This document shows positions 16,037 to 22,960 of a stretch of 64,000 bases of DNA, piece after piece. The notes below the pieces were generated by a model. That model was not told the DNA's origin, ran no database searches, and saw only the letters and a list, made by a program, of their open reading frames with translations. Each line of letters opens with the position of its first letter. The stretch's first letter is position 1. The stretch lies in NCBI GenBank assembly GCA_050943935.1, contig JBMNQC010000008.1, positions 1-64,000 on the forward strand, read 5' to 3'. This DNA comes from Heteroscillospira sp050943935. Lineage in GTDB: Bacteria; Bacillota; Clostridia; Oscillospirales; Oscillospiraceae. Both the position numbers and the translations under genes were made by a program.

Positions 16037-16594
16037 TTAGGTTTGGGGCAGTTCGGGCCAGCCGACCACATCGGTGACATTGCCGCTGGCAGGGGCGTTG
16101 TTCTTTGCCTGCACGGCCTGTGCCGTGACTGCAATGGTGGCCGCGGCGCTCTGATACTCGTTGCCCATGCGGGCATCGAAGCTCACGGTGCTGAACACCG
16201 TCACCTTGTCGCCGGGCTTTACGATACTATTATAATAGTACCAGCCGCCCTCCTCGGTCCAGCCATCGCCGGGGCCGTCGAGAGCCATCACAGCCGAGTC
16301 AAGCTCCGTGTTCTCAAAGCTCTTGTCGATACGGACACGGAGGTAAAAATCCTGAGTGCCGGTGTTCTCGACCACGGGCTTCTTGGCCAGAGTCTGGCCG
16401 GGCATGACGTTCTCGAACTTCATGCCGCCTTCGATGGGCGTACCGTCTCCCTCCTCGGTGAGGGACATTTCAATCGTGCCTGTGGTTATCACGTTGGTTG
16501 CGCGGCCCTCGGCATTTATAAAGGCTGTGGTGCCGTAGGCGAACAGCGCCAGTATCAGCACTATCAAAGCCGCGGCCGCTATACGTTTCTTCAT
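16037..16594 (-). CDS. TasA/camelysin-like SipW-dependent protein (3)
   Basis: 185 aa from MKKRIAAAAL; this ATG has AGGCGG at 8 nt, while an ATG six bases earlier is only 2 nt from it. Hydrophobic signal (about 6-25), then ATNVITTGTIEMSLTEEG and NVMPGQTLAKKPVVENTGTQ, the 'pedestal' seen in TasA/camelysin proteins (PG..L.K.P.V.NTG). It ends at VGWPELPQT with no anchor. It lies 16 bp before the adhesin gene in the operon. Confidence 0.82.
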   Translation of the reverse strand: MKKRIAAAALIVLILALFAYGTTAFINAEGRATNVITTGTIEMSLTEEGDGTPIEGGMKFENVMPGQTLAKKPVVENTGTQDFYLRVRIDKSFENTELDSAVMALDGPGDGWTEEGGWYYYNSIVKPGDKVTVFSTVSFDARMGNEYQSAAATIAVTAQAVQAKNNAPASGNVTDVVGWPELPQT

Positions 16595-16709
16595 TCTCAT
16601 TACCGCCTTTCGTGGTAAAGTCGCTTGGGTCTATGGTGGGGAAAGCGGGGGGAGGGGCTGCCTCCCCCCTTAATAGTTCAGTTATCCGGGTACGCAGATG
16701 TGCGGGGGA

Positions 16710-17294
16710 TTAGCCCATGCAGGTGGTAAACCAGGCGTCAATCTCTTCCACGGTCATTGCCTGGACTGCGCTGAAGGAGGGCTTTGCGCCCTGAGCCTGA
16801 ACGGCCTCAGCCTTGACAACGATATCATAGCTGCCGTCAAAGCCATTGGTGACGGTAGTGGGAATTACTATAGAGCTGAAAGCTGGGTTGGTGATGGCAT
16901 CGACTGCGAGAACGCTGTTGTAGTAGATGTAATCGCCGTAGATAGTCCAGCCTTCGTTGACTGCATCCACCGCATAATTGCTGTTGCGAATCTTAATCAG
17001 GTTGCCATCGCCCAGCGCATCCAGACCGGTGACCTGAATACGGACGAAGCAGGGGTTCTTTCCGGTGTTTTCTACGGTAGGATCCTTGGCAAGAGCCTCG
17101 CCGGGATAAACCTCGGGAGCATCCTGAGAGCCGGTGGTCACCCAGTTAGGCTCGGTAAGTGCAATATCAACATTACCAACGGTGAATACGTTATCGGCCT
17201 GCTCATTATCGGTGAAGTAGGCCAGAGAGCCGCCGATCACGGCGATTGCCAGCATGGCAACAACGAGGCAAAGAGAAACGATTTTCTTTTTCAT
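16710..17294 (-). CDS. TasA/camelysin-like SipW-dependent protein (2)
   Basis: 194 aa. Signal ends in VIGGSLAYFTDNEQADNVFT, the classic SipW-type motif. The body has VYPGEALAKDPTVENTGKNP and a DIVVKAEAVQAQG strand shared with the other paralogues. It probably is a fibre subunit cleaved by the co-encoded SipW. It is separated from the next gene upstream by about 60 bp with an AAAGGAA ribosome-binding site. Confidence 0.85.
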   Translation of the reverse strand: MKKKIVSLCLVVAMLAIAVIGGSLAYFTDNEQADNVFTVGNVDIALTEPNWVTTGSQDAPEVYPGEALAKDPTVENTGKNPCFVRIQVTGLDALGDGNLIKIRNSNYAVDAVNEGWTIYGDYIYYNSVLAVDAITNPAFSSIVIPTTVTNGFDGSYDIVVKAEAVQAQGAKPSFSAVQAMTVEEIDAWFTTCMG

Positions 17295-17356
17295 GGTATG
17301 TAGTTCCTTTCTTTAATTGTAATGGGGGTACAATTTTAGATTACTAAGTTAGGGAG

Positions 17357-17899
17357 TTAGGCGGCGGGGTTCAGCTCTGCCCAAGCCAGCTCGGCAGTCT
17401 CAAAGCCAGCCTGCTGGATGGCATAAGCGGTGAAGGTGAGGGTCACAAGGTCAGGGTCAGCAGTAACTGCATCCATCATAGCCTGAGTGACGCTGGTCTT
17501 AACTGTAACCTCGTTGTCGGCAAGGACGGCAATGGGATTATCAGTATCCTGAGTTGCAGCTGTGCAGTAGTAGACACCTGCATTGCCGGGCAGCGCAGTC
17601 CATGCAGAGGCAACATCATAGTCGATGTAATTGTCCAGTTCCGCGGACTCCTCAATCTTCACGAACACCCATGCATCTTCACTACCGCCCTCGACAGTAA
17701 CGACGGGGTCCTTGGCAATATCGGTGCCGGGAACCATCTTATAGTTTTCAGTAGTTTCTTCAAGAGTAAGCTTAACATTGCCGACGGTAAATACGTTCTC
17801 GATTTCGACGGTCTGCGCGGTCAGGTAAGCGACGGTTCCGCCGATGCCAAGGGCAAAGGCCAGGACTACTACGAGGGCGAGGGTGAGTTTTTTCTTCAT
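17357..17899 (-). CDS. TasA/camelysin-like SipW-dependent protein (1)
   Basis: 180 aa from MKKKLTLALVV, chosen for AAAGGAG 9 nt upstream. Signal ends in GIGGTVAYLTAQTVEIENVF, the SipW-type motif. The body contains VPGTDIAKDPVVTVEGGSED and a TLTFTAYAIQQAG strand. It is the first structural gene after sipW and may be the major fibre subunit. It could also be transcribed from its own promoter at 17958-17987. Confidence 0.85.
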   Translation of the reverse strand: MKKKLTLALVVVLAFALGIGGTVAYLTAQTVEIENVFTVGNVKLTLEETTENYKMVPGTDIAKDPVVTVEGGSEDAWVFVKIEESAELDNYIDYDVASAWTALPGNAGVYYCTAATQDTDNPIAVLADNEVTVKTSVTQAMMDAVTADPDLVTLTFTAYAIQQAGFETAELAWAELNPAA

Positions 17900-17957
17900 G
17901 GTGATTTCTCCTTTCAAATTTGGGGCTTGCGTTTTTTGCGTACCGGGTTGTGTTTAT

Positions 17958-17987
17958 ATAATGCCTTTCGGCTTTCCCCCACGTCAA
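17958..17987 (-). promoter_or_regulatory. Possible internal promoter for TasA-like gene 1
   Basis: Minus strand: TTGACG (17987-17982), 18-bp spacer, CATTAT (17963-17958) overlapping TATATAA. It would drive the structural genes apart from sipW. Confidence 0.4.
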
Positions 17988-18007
17988 AAGAAGTTCGCTC
18001 CTTCTTT

Positions 18008-18192
18008 TTCCTCCCCTGACAGGGAAGAAAAAGTCAGGATACGGAGCGACCTCCGTAGGAAATTTCTTTCCTCCCCTAACAGGGGAGGTGGCCCCGCAGG
18101 GCCGGAAGGGTTTAAGCCTCCAAATTTGCCGGAAGCTAACTTGAGAAATTAAACCCCTCAGTCGCTGGCGCGACAGCTCCCCTGTTAGGGGC
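18008..18192. repeat. Dispersed repeat copy R1 (CTCCCCT family)
   Basis: Contains CCTCCCCTAACAGGGGAGG, GGCCCCGCAGGGCCGGAAGG and, at the far end, CCTCAGTCGCTGGCGCGACA followed by GCTCCCCTGTTAGGGG. The same elements in the same order occur at 58369-58462, and a degenerate copy lies at 25569-25638. It sits between sipW and the first TasA-like gene, where its hairpins may reduce read-through. Confidence 0.8.
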
Positions 18193-18200
18193 GCGGCGCT

Positions 18201-18740
18201 TTACGCCTCTTCTTTCTTCTTTTTCGCCTCGGCCTTTTTATCGGCCTTGTCGGCCATTTCCATAAGGTCCGGGGCGAACATGAGGACTATGACTATGCCC
18301 GCGGCGCTCCAGCCGATGTATTTCCCCGGCGGCTCAGAGAGCCAGCTGGAGAGGTAGCCCAGCTGCGGGACGCAGAACACGGGCTTGCCTATGAGGTTGT
18401 TGAAGTGCACGGGCGCGCCGTCTATGGCGTCGTTAGCGTCGCCCTTGGTGGTGAAGCGCTGATTTTCCGCGTCTATATCCACCACGCGGTGGGTGGCCAC
18501 CACCAGGTCCTCATTGAGGACGAAGGTTATGGGGTCGCCCACCTGAATATCTTCGGCGGGCACCTTCTTAACATATATCAGAGAGCCGGTGGGATATGCC
18601 GGTTCCATGCTGCCGGAGAGCACCGCAAAGGGCGTTAGCCCTATGACGCGGACTCCTGCCAGCGCCACGGCCAGCAGCACTATGGCCGCCACCAGAACGG
18701 TGGTAACAATATTCCATATCCTTTTGAGAGTTTTGTTCAT
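18201..18740 (-). CDS. sipW: Signal peptidase I, SipW (ER) type
   Basis: 179 aa. N-terminal membrane helix (about 8-32), catalytic Ser44 in LSGSMEPAYPTGS, and His in place of the usual Lys (VVATHRVVDI), which marks the archaeal/ER-type SipW class. A second helix (about 142-158) precedes a highly charged tail (ADKADKKAEAKKKKEE). It should process the SipW-type signals of the four TasA-like proteins. First gene of the operon, about 110 nt downstream of the riboswitch terminators. Confidence 0.92.
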   Translation of the reverse strand: MNKTLKRIWNIVTTVLVAAIVLLAVALAGVRVIGLTPFAVLSGSMEPAYPTGSLIYVKKVPAEDIQVGDPITFVLNEDLVVATHRVVDIDAENQRFTTKGDANDAIDGAPVHFNNLIGKPVFCVPQLGYLSSWLSEPPGKYIGWSAAGIVIVLMFAPDLMEMADKADKKAEAKKKKEEA

Positions 18741-18851
18741 CGTCCGTCCTCATTTTAGGTATTTGACGGCTCCGGGCCATCAGCTTGATACCACCATACC
18801 ACCCGATGGTCACAAATTGGTAATATTTCAAGAAAATCGTGAAAAAATTTT

Positions 18852-18892
18852 AAAAATAAAAAATCAGCCGCCGGATTTTCTCCAGCAGCTGA
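18852..18892 (-). terminator. Second intrinsic terminator in the sipW leader
   Basis: Minus strand: TCAGCTGCTGGA-GAAAA-TCCGGCGGCTGA, a 12-bp stem with two G-U pairs, followed by TTTTTTATTTTT. Its 5' arm contains GCTGCTG, which can pair with CGGCAGC (18925-18919) from the preceding hairpin. Confidence 0.85.
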
Positions 18893-18902
18893 CAAATTCT
18901 GA

Positions 18903-18951
18903 CAAAAAATAAGTTCGCGCTGCCGAAGTTCATCCTATCTGGCAGCCGAAC
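18903..18951 (-). terminator. Riboswitch expression-platform terminator
   Basis: Minus strand: GTTCGGCTGCC (18951-18941) pairs with GGCAGCGCGAAC (18924-18913) with one bulged G, followed by TTATTTTTTG. Its 5' arm is the 3' strand of the c-di-GMP aptamer, so aptamer folding and terminator formation should exclude each other. Confidence 0.8.
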
Positions 18952-19024
18952 TAACATAACCGGTTTGACCCGGCCTTAGCCTTCGTGCTTTGCGTCCCGC
19001 GTTTTCGCGCGGTTTGCCTTTATC
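18941..19024 (-). ncRNA. c-di-GMP-I (GEMM-I) riboswitch aptamer
   Basis: Minus strand reads AAAGGCAAACC, a CCGCG stem with a GAAA loop, GCGGGACGCAAAGC, then GGCTAAGG, a CCGG hairpin, TTATGTTAG and TTCGGCTGCC. These match the GEMM-I landmarks in order: GGCAAACC, GAAA tetraloop, GGGACGCAAAGC, tetraloop receptor (CUAAG/UAUG) and the closing 3' strand. It lies upstream of sipW with two terminators following, so it is probably a transcriptional switch for the surface-matrix operon. Confidence 0.88.
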
Positions 19025-19047
19025 AGACCATATTCTCTTATGGCCCA

Positions 19048-19076
19048 ATTGTACCACAGGCGCAGGCAAAAGTCCA
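19048..19076 (-). promoter_or_regulatory. Promoter of the riboswitch-sipW operon
   Basis: Minus strand: TGGACT (19076-19071), 17-bp spacer, TACAAT (19053-19048). Transcription would begin about 19041, some 17-20 nt before the aptamer. Confidence 0.65.
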
Positions 19077-19186
19077 GCAGATTTTGGAAAAAAACGCCTC
19101 TCCGGGGCGGGCATATTTCCATAGGGAAATATAGGAATTTTCGGCAAATGTTACCGCGTGGTATTATTATATATTGTATCATCGTC

Positions 19187-19215
19187 TTTACTTTTGAGCC
19201 GTCGGGGACTATAAT
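19187..19215 (+). promoter_or_regulatory. metY-cysK promoter
   Basis: TTTACT (19187-19192), 17-bp spacer, TATAAT (19210-19215), about 38 nt before the metY start. The leader is too short for a T-box or SAM riboswitch. Confidence 0.6.
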
Positions 19216-19252
19216 GGAGGCAAAAAATCCGCCTTTGAAAGGACAGAGCGCC

Positions 19253-20533
19253 ATGAACAACTATAAATTTGAGACTATGCAGCTCCACGTGGGTCAGGAG
19301 AGCCCCGACCCCGCCACCGACGCCCGGGCTGTGCCTATTTACGCCACCACCTCCTATGTTTTCCCCAACAGCGAGACGGCGGCCGACCGCTTTAATCTGA
19401 AGGACGGGGGCAACATTTATTCCCGTCTGGGCAATCCCACCAGCGACGTGTTTGAAAAGCGCATGGCCGCTCTTGAGGGAGGCGTGGGCGCTCTGGCCTT
19501 CGCCAGCGGCACCGCGGCCATAGCCGGCGCCGTGCAGAACATCCTCTCCTGCGGCGACCATCTGGTGTCCTCCGCCACCCTGTACGGCGGCACCTACAAC
19601 CTGTTCGCCCACACCTTTGCCGACTGCGGCATCTCCGCCGACTTTGTGGACGGCTCCGACCCCGAAAATTTTGAGCGGGCCATCCGGGACAACACCCGCC
19701 TGCTCTACATAGAGAGCATGGGCAACCCCAACTGCGACGTGATAGACATAGAGGCCGTGGCCCAGATAGCCCACCGCCACAAGATTCCCCTGATGGTGGA
19801 CAACACCTTCGGCACTCCCTACCTCATCCGCCCCATAGAGCACGGCGCGGACATAGTGGTGCACTCCGCCACCAAGTTCATAGGCGGCCACGGCAGCGTG
19901 CTGGGCGGCGTTGTGGTGGACAGCGGAAAGTTTGACTGGGCGGCCAGCGGCCTGTTCCCCGGTCTGAGCGCCCCCAACGAGAACTACCACGGCATAGTTT
20001 TCACGGAAAACGCCGGAAACGCGGCATATATCACCAAGCTGCGCACCACCATACTGCGTGATTACGGCGCCTGCCCCAGCCCCTTCAACACCTGGCTGCT
20101 GCTCCAGGGACTGGAGACTCTGTCCCTGCGGGTGGAGCGCCATGTGGAGAACGCCCTGAAGGTGGTGGACTTCCTTAAAAACCGCCCCGAGGTAAAGCGC
20201 GTGAACCACCCCTGCCTGCCCGAGCATCCCGACCACGCCAAGTATAATAAGTACTTCCCCCTGGGCGGCGGCAGCATCTTCACCATTGAGCTGAAGGACG
20301 CGGGCAAGGCAAAGCCCTTCTGCGAGAGTCTGAAGCTCTTCTCCCTGCTTGCAAACGTGGCGGATGTGAAGAGCCTGGTCATCCACCCCGCCAGTACCAC
20401 CCACTCCCAGATGAACGAGGAGGAGCTGCGCGCCTGCGGCATCAGCTCCGGCACCATACGCCTCTCCATAGGCACCGAGCACATAGACGATATAATAGCC
20501 GACCTGCGTCAGGGCTTTGAGGCAATAAAATGA
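19253..20533 (+). CDS. metY: O-acetylhomoserine sulfhydrylase (PLP-dependent)
   Basis: 426 aa from MNNYKFETMQLHVGQ, with AAAGGA upstream. Cys/Met metabolism PLP family: TTSYVFPNSETAADRF, RLGNPTSDVFEKRMA, FASGTAAI, and the PLP lysine in HSATKFIGGHG. It condenses O-acetylhomoserine with sulfide to homocysteine (and may act on O-acetylserine). The stop overlaps the cysK start (ATGA), so sulfide-assimilation enzymes for Met and Cys are co-translated. A longer upstream ORF start at 19040 lies before the promoter and is not used. Confidence 0.93.
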   Translation: MNNYKFETMQLHVGQESPDPATDARAVPIYATTSYVFPNSETAADRFNLKDGGNIYSRLGNPTSDVFEKRMAALEGGVGALAFASGTAAIAGAVQNILSCGDHLVSSATLYGGTYNLFAHTFADCGISADFVDGSDPENFERAIRDNTRLLYIESMGNPNCDVIDIEAVAQIAHRHKIPLMVDNTFGTPYLIRPIEHGADIVVHSATKFIGGHGSVLGGVVVDSGKFDWAASGLFPGLSAPNENYHGIVFTENAGNAAYITKLRTTILRDYGACPSPFNTWLLLQGLETLSLRVERHVENALKVVDFLKNRPEVKRVNHPCLPEHPDHAKYNKYFPLGGGSIFTIELKDAGKAKPFCESLKLFSLLANVADVKSLVIHPASTTHSQMNEEELRACGISSGTIRLSIGTEHIDDIIADLRQGFEAIK

Positions 20534-21435
20534 GGATTTTCAATGATGTGACGGAGCTGACAGGCTCCACGCCCCTTATTCGTCTGAGCCGCTTCGGGGG
20601 CATCCTCGCCAAGCCCGAGAGCATGAATCCCGCCGGCAGCGCCAAGGACAGGATAGGGCTGAGCCTCATCCGGGACGCTGAGGAGCGTGGGCTGCTGTCT
20701 CCCGGCGCGACCATAATAGAGCCCACCAGCGGCAACACGGGCATAGGCCTGGCCATGGTGAGCGCGGTGCGGGGCTATAAGCTCATACTCACCATGCCCG
20801 AGACCATGAGCGTCGAGCGGCGCAGGCTGCTGAGCGCCTACGGCGCCGAAATAGTCCTCACCGACGGCTCCGCCGGCATGGCGGGAGCCATAGCGAAGGC
20901 CAAAGAGCTGCACGAGTCCATACCCGGCAGCTTTCTGCCCGGTCAGTTCGACAATACCGCCAACGCCAGGGCGCACTATCTCACCACCGGGCCGGAGATA
21001 TGGCGCGACACCGACGGTGCTGTGGATATTTTTGTATCCGCCGTGGGCACCGGCGGCACCTTTACCGGCTGCGCCCGGTATCTGAAGGAGCAAAATCCCG
21101 ATATCCGCGCCGTGGCGGTGGAGCCTGCCGGCTCCCCCGTCCTGTCCGGCGGCAAGGCCGGGCCCCACGGCATACAGGGCATAGGCGCGGGCTTCGTGCC
21201 CGGGGTGCTGGACACTTCACTCATCGACGAGGTGCTCACCGTGTCCGACGGGGACGCCTTCGCCTGCGCCCGGGAGCTTGCCCGCACCGAGGGTCTGCTC
21301 TGCGGCATAAGCTCCGGAGCCGCTCTCAGCGCGGCGGCGAGGCTGGCCGCGAGACCGGAAAACGCGGGCAAGTGCATAGTTGTCATCCTGCCCGACACCG
21401 GAGAGAGGTATCTCTCCTCCGGACTGTTTGAATAA
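20530..21435 (+). CDS. cysK: Cysteine synthase (O-acetylserine sulfhydrylase)
   Basis: 301 aa, fold-type II PLP enzyme. ESMNPAGSAKDRIG carries the PLP lysine, EPTSGNTGIGLAM the substrate loop, SAVGTGGTFTG the phosphate-binding loop, and GISSGAAL the C-terminal signature. It makes L-cysteine from O-acetylserine and sulfide. Slightly shorter than the usual ~305-310 aa: the stretch before the active site reads RFGGILAKPESMN. Coupled to metY by a 4-bp overlap and closed by a strong terminator. Confidence 0.94.
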   Translation: MRIFNDVTELTGSTPLIRLSRFGGILAKPESMNPAGSAKDRIGLSLIRDAEERGLLSPGATIIEPTSGNTGIGLAMVSAVRGYKLILTMPETMSVERRRLLSAYGAEIVLTDGSAGMAGAIAKAKELHESIPGSFLPGQFDNTANARAHYLTTGPEIWRDTDGAVDIFVSAVGTGGTFTGCARYLKEQNPDIRAVAVEPAGSPVLSGGKAGPHGIQGIGAGFVPGVLDTSLIDEVLTVSDGDAFACARELARTEGLLCGISSGAALSAAARLAARPENAGKCIVVILPDTGERYLSSGLFE

Positions 21436-21440
21436 TAAGC

Positions 21441-21477
21441 AAAGACCTCCCGGAGCTTTGTGCTCCGGGAGGTCTTT
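21441..21477. terminator. Bidirectional terminator
   Basis: AAAGACCTCCCGGAGC-TTTGT-GCTCCGGGAGGTCTTT, a 16-bp perfect stem between convergent cysK and the YibE/F gene. Confidence 0.9.
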
Positions 21478-21493
21478 GTATGCCGGGAGGATT

Positions 21494-22630
21494 TCAGCGC
21501 TCCCGCCCAGCCAGCAGCACTCCTGCTGTCAGCGCGGTGAAGGGCGCTACGGTGCACAGGCCGAAGGAGCCTATCACCGTATGCAGTATCTCGGCAGATA
21601 CATATTTATAATTGAGAATGTGGTCTATAGGCGTGCCCTGAGCCATGAACACCATGAGCAGGGCGATATAGCCTCCGGAATATGCAAACAGCAGGGTGGT
21701 GGTCATGGTGCCCATGGCCGCGCGGCCCACGTTCATCCCGGAGCGCACCGCCTCGCCCGCCGTGATGCCGGGCTTTTTTTCCACCACCTCATACACCGCC
21801 GAGGTGATATCCACCGACAGGTCCATTATGGCCCCGGAGGCGCCCAGAAAAATGGAGGCCATGAATATCTGCGTAAGGCTCAGATGGCCGTAGCCGGAAT
21901 ACAGCAGGCTCTCGGAATAGCTCATAACGGCGCCGTGTATTTTAAAAAGGTCGGTGAACACAAGCCCCAGCCCCGCCGTTACCAGCACGCCCAGCAGAGA
22001 GCCGGACACCGCCGCGGCGCATCTTCTGTCGAAGCCGTAGACCAGCGCGATTATCAGCACCGTCAGCACCACGGTAACGGCCAGGCCCACCCACACCGGG
22101 TTCTGTCCCCTGAGATAGGCCGGCACCAGAACCTTCCACAGCATGAGCACCGTGAGTACGAAGGAGCAGACGGCGCGCAGTCCGGTCTTTCCCGCAAAGG
22201 CCAGCAGCAGTATGACGAACAGCCCCGCCAGCAGCAACTGAGCCCCGGTGCGGTCGTGGTCGGTCATGGTCACATTCAGTATTTCACCCTGGCTGGAGCT
22301 TATGACCACCAGCGCCCTGTCGCCGGGGGCGAAGAGCTTGTCCTGCTCCAGAGAGCCGTTGAGCATATTCACGCCCTGTGTCTCCCGGCCGGCAAAGGCC
22401 CCGTCCAGTATCTCCAGAGTGCAGCGCTGCTCGCCGGAGCGCACCAGCCCCGTATCCACTATGGCGGAGTCGTCTATTTCCAGCACCCGAGCGGAGCAGC
22501 GCTCGGCCTCCTTGTAAAGCTCCTTGTCCTCAAAGCCGGTGGGCATGGCGACAAGGCCCAGTATCATCACCAGACACACAAGCACCGGCGCATTCCGGCG
22601 CAGCAGGGATATAAAGCCGCCCACGCTCAC
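21494..22630 (-). CDS. YibE/F-like multipass membrane protein
   Basis: 378 aa from GTG 22630, which overlaps the upstream stop (GTGA). One N-terminal helix is followed by an extracytoplasmic beta region (about 50-125, LEIDDSAIVDTGL, VISSSQGEILNV) and about seven membrane helices with LGASGAIMDLSVDITSAVYE and GTMTTTLLFAYSGGYI, typical of the YibE/F family. These proteins are thought to be transporters of unknown substrate. A longer ATG start at 22684 would overlap the upstream gene by 58 bp and lacks a ribosome-binding site. Confidence 0.85.
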   Translation of the reverse strand: MSVGGFISLLRRNAPVLVCLVMILGLVAMPTGFEDKELYKEAERCSARVLEIDDSAIVDTGLVRSGEQRCTLEILDGAFAGRETQGVNMLNGSLEQDKLFAPGDRALVVISSSQGEILNVTMTDHDRTGAQLLLAGLFVILLLAFAGKTGLRAVCSFVLTVLMLWKVLVPAYLRGQNPVWVGLAVTVVLTVLIIALVYGFDRRCAAAVSGSLLGVLVTAGLGLVFTDLFKIHGAVMSYSESLLYSGYGHLSLTQIFMASIFLGASGAIMDLSVDITSAVYEVVEKKPGITAGEAVRSGMNVGRAAMGTMTTTLLFAYSGGYIALLMVFMAQGTPIDHILNYKYVSAEILHTVIGSFGLCTVAPFTALTAGVLLAGRER

Positions 22631-22875
22631 GCTCTCCCGGAGCTGAGCCACCACGCCTCGCCCTCTACCACTCCGTACAGGCACAGCACACCCACCGCCA
22701 GCCCCTGCACGGAGTCGGAGGCGGCAACAGAGTGAATGACCACGGCCAGCGCAAAGACTATGACGCCCGACGCCAGAGCGTTTACAAACACCGCAGGCAG
22801 GCAGCCGCGCAGCCGTCTCAGCAGATACAGGGATGCCGCCAGCAGGAGAAGAACCATTCCGGTTGAAAATTCCAT
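22627..22875 (-). CDS. Small membrane protein coupled to YibE/F
   Basis: 82 aa, ATG with GAAAGG upstream. Two hydrophobic segments (GMVLLLLAASLYLL and ASGVIVFALAVVIHSVAA) with RRLRG between, and a third weaker one (VGVLCLYGVVEGEAWW). I do not recognise the family. Overlap with the YibE/F start implies a common complex or function. Confidence 0.65.
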   Translation of the reverse strand: MEFSTGMVLLLLAASLYLLRRLRGCLPAVFVNALASGVIVFALAVVIHSVAASDSVQGLAVGVLCLYGVVEGEAWWLSSGRA

Positions 22876-22909
22876 GATAACTTACCTTTCAAAACAAAAA
22901 ATTACAGTC

Positions 22910-22940
22910 GGCCCGTCCCGGTTTTCGCGGGACGGGCCTT
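22910..22940. terminator. Terminator after alkaline phosphatase
   Basis: GGCCCGTCCCG-GTTTTCG-CGGGACGGGCC, an 11-bp perfect stem. On the minus strand it follows the phosphatase stop and is trailed by GACTGTAATTTTTTGTTTT. Confidence 0.8.
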
Positions 22941-22960
22941 TATATTCTTGCAGTCCGCTT

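Noticed and set aside
15519..16040. Plus-strand ORF of Gly-Ser-Val-Val repeats
   Set aside because: It is the antisense shadow of the PTTEP repeat in the adhesin gene; no ribosome-binding site and no independent signal.
19040..19252. T-box or SAM riboswitch upstream of metY
   Set aside because: The leader from the TATAAT box is only about 30 nt, with no T-box or SAM motif; the structured RNA in this interval is on the other strand.
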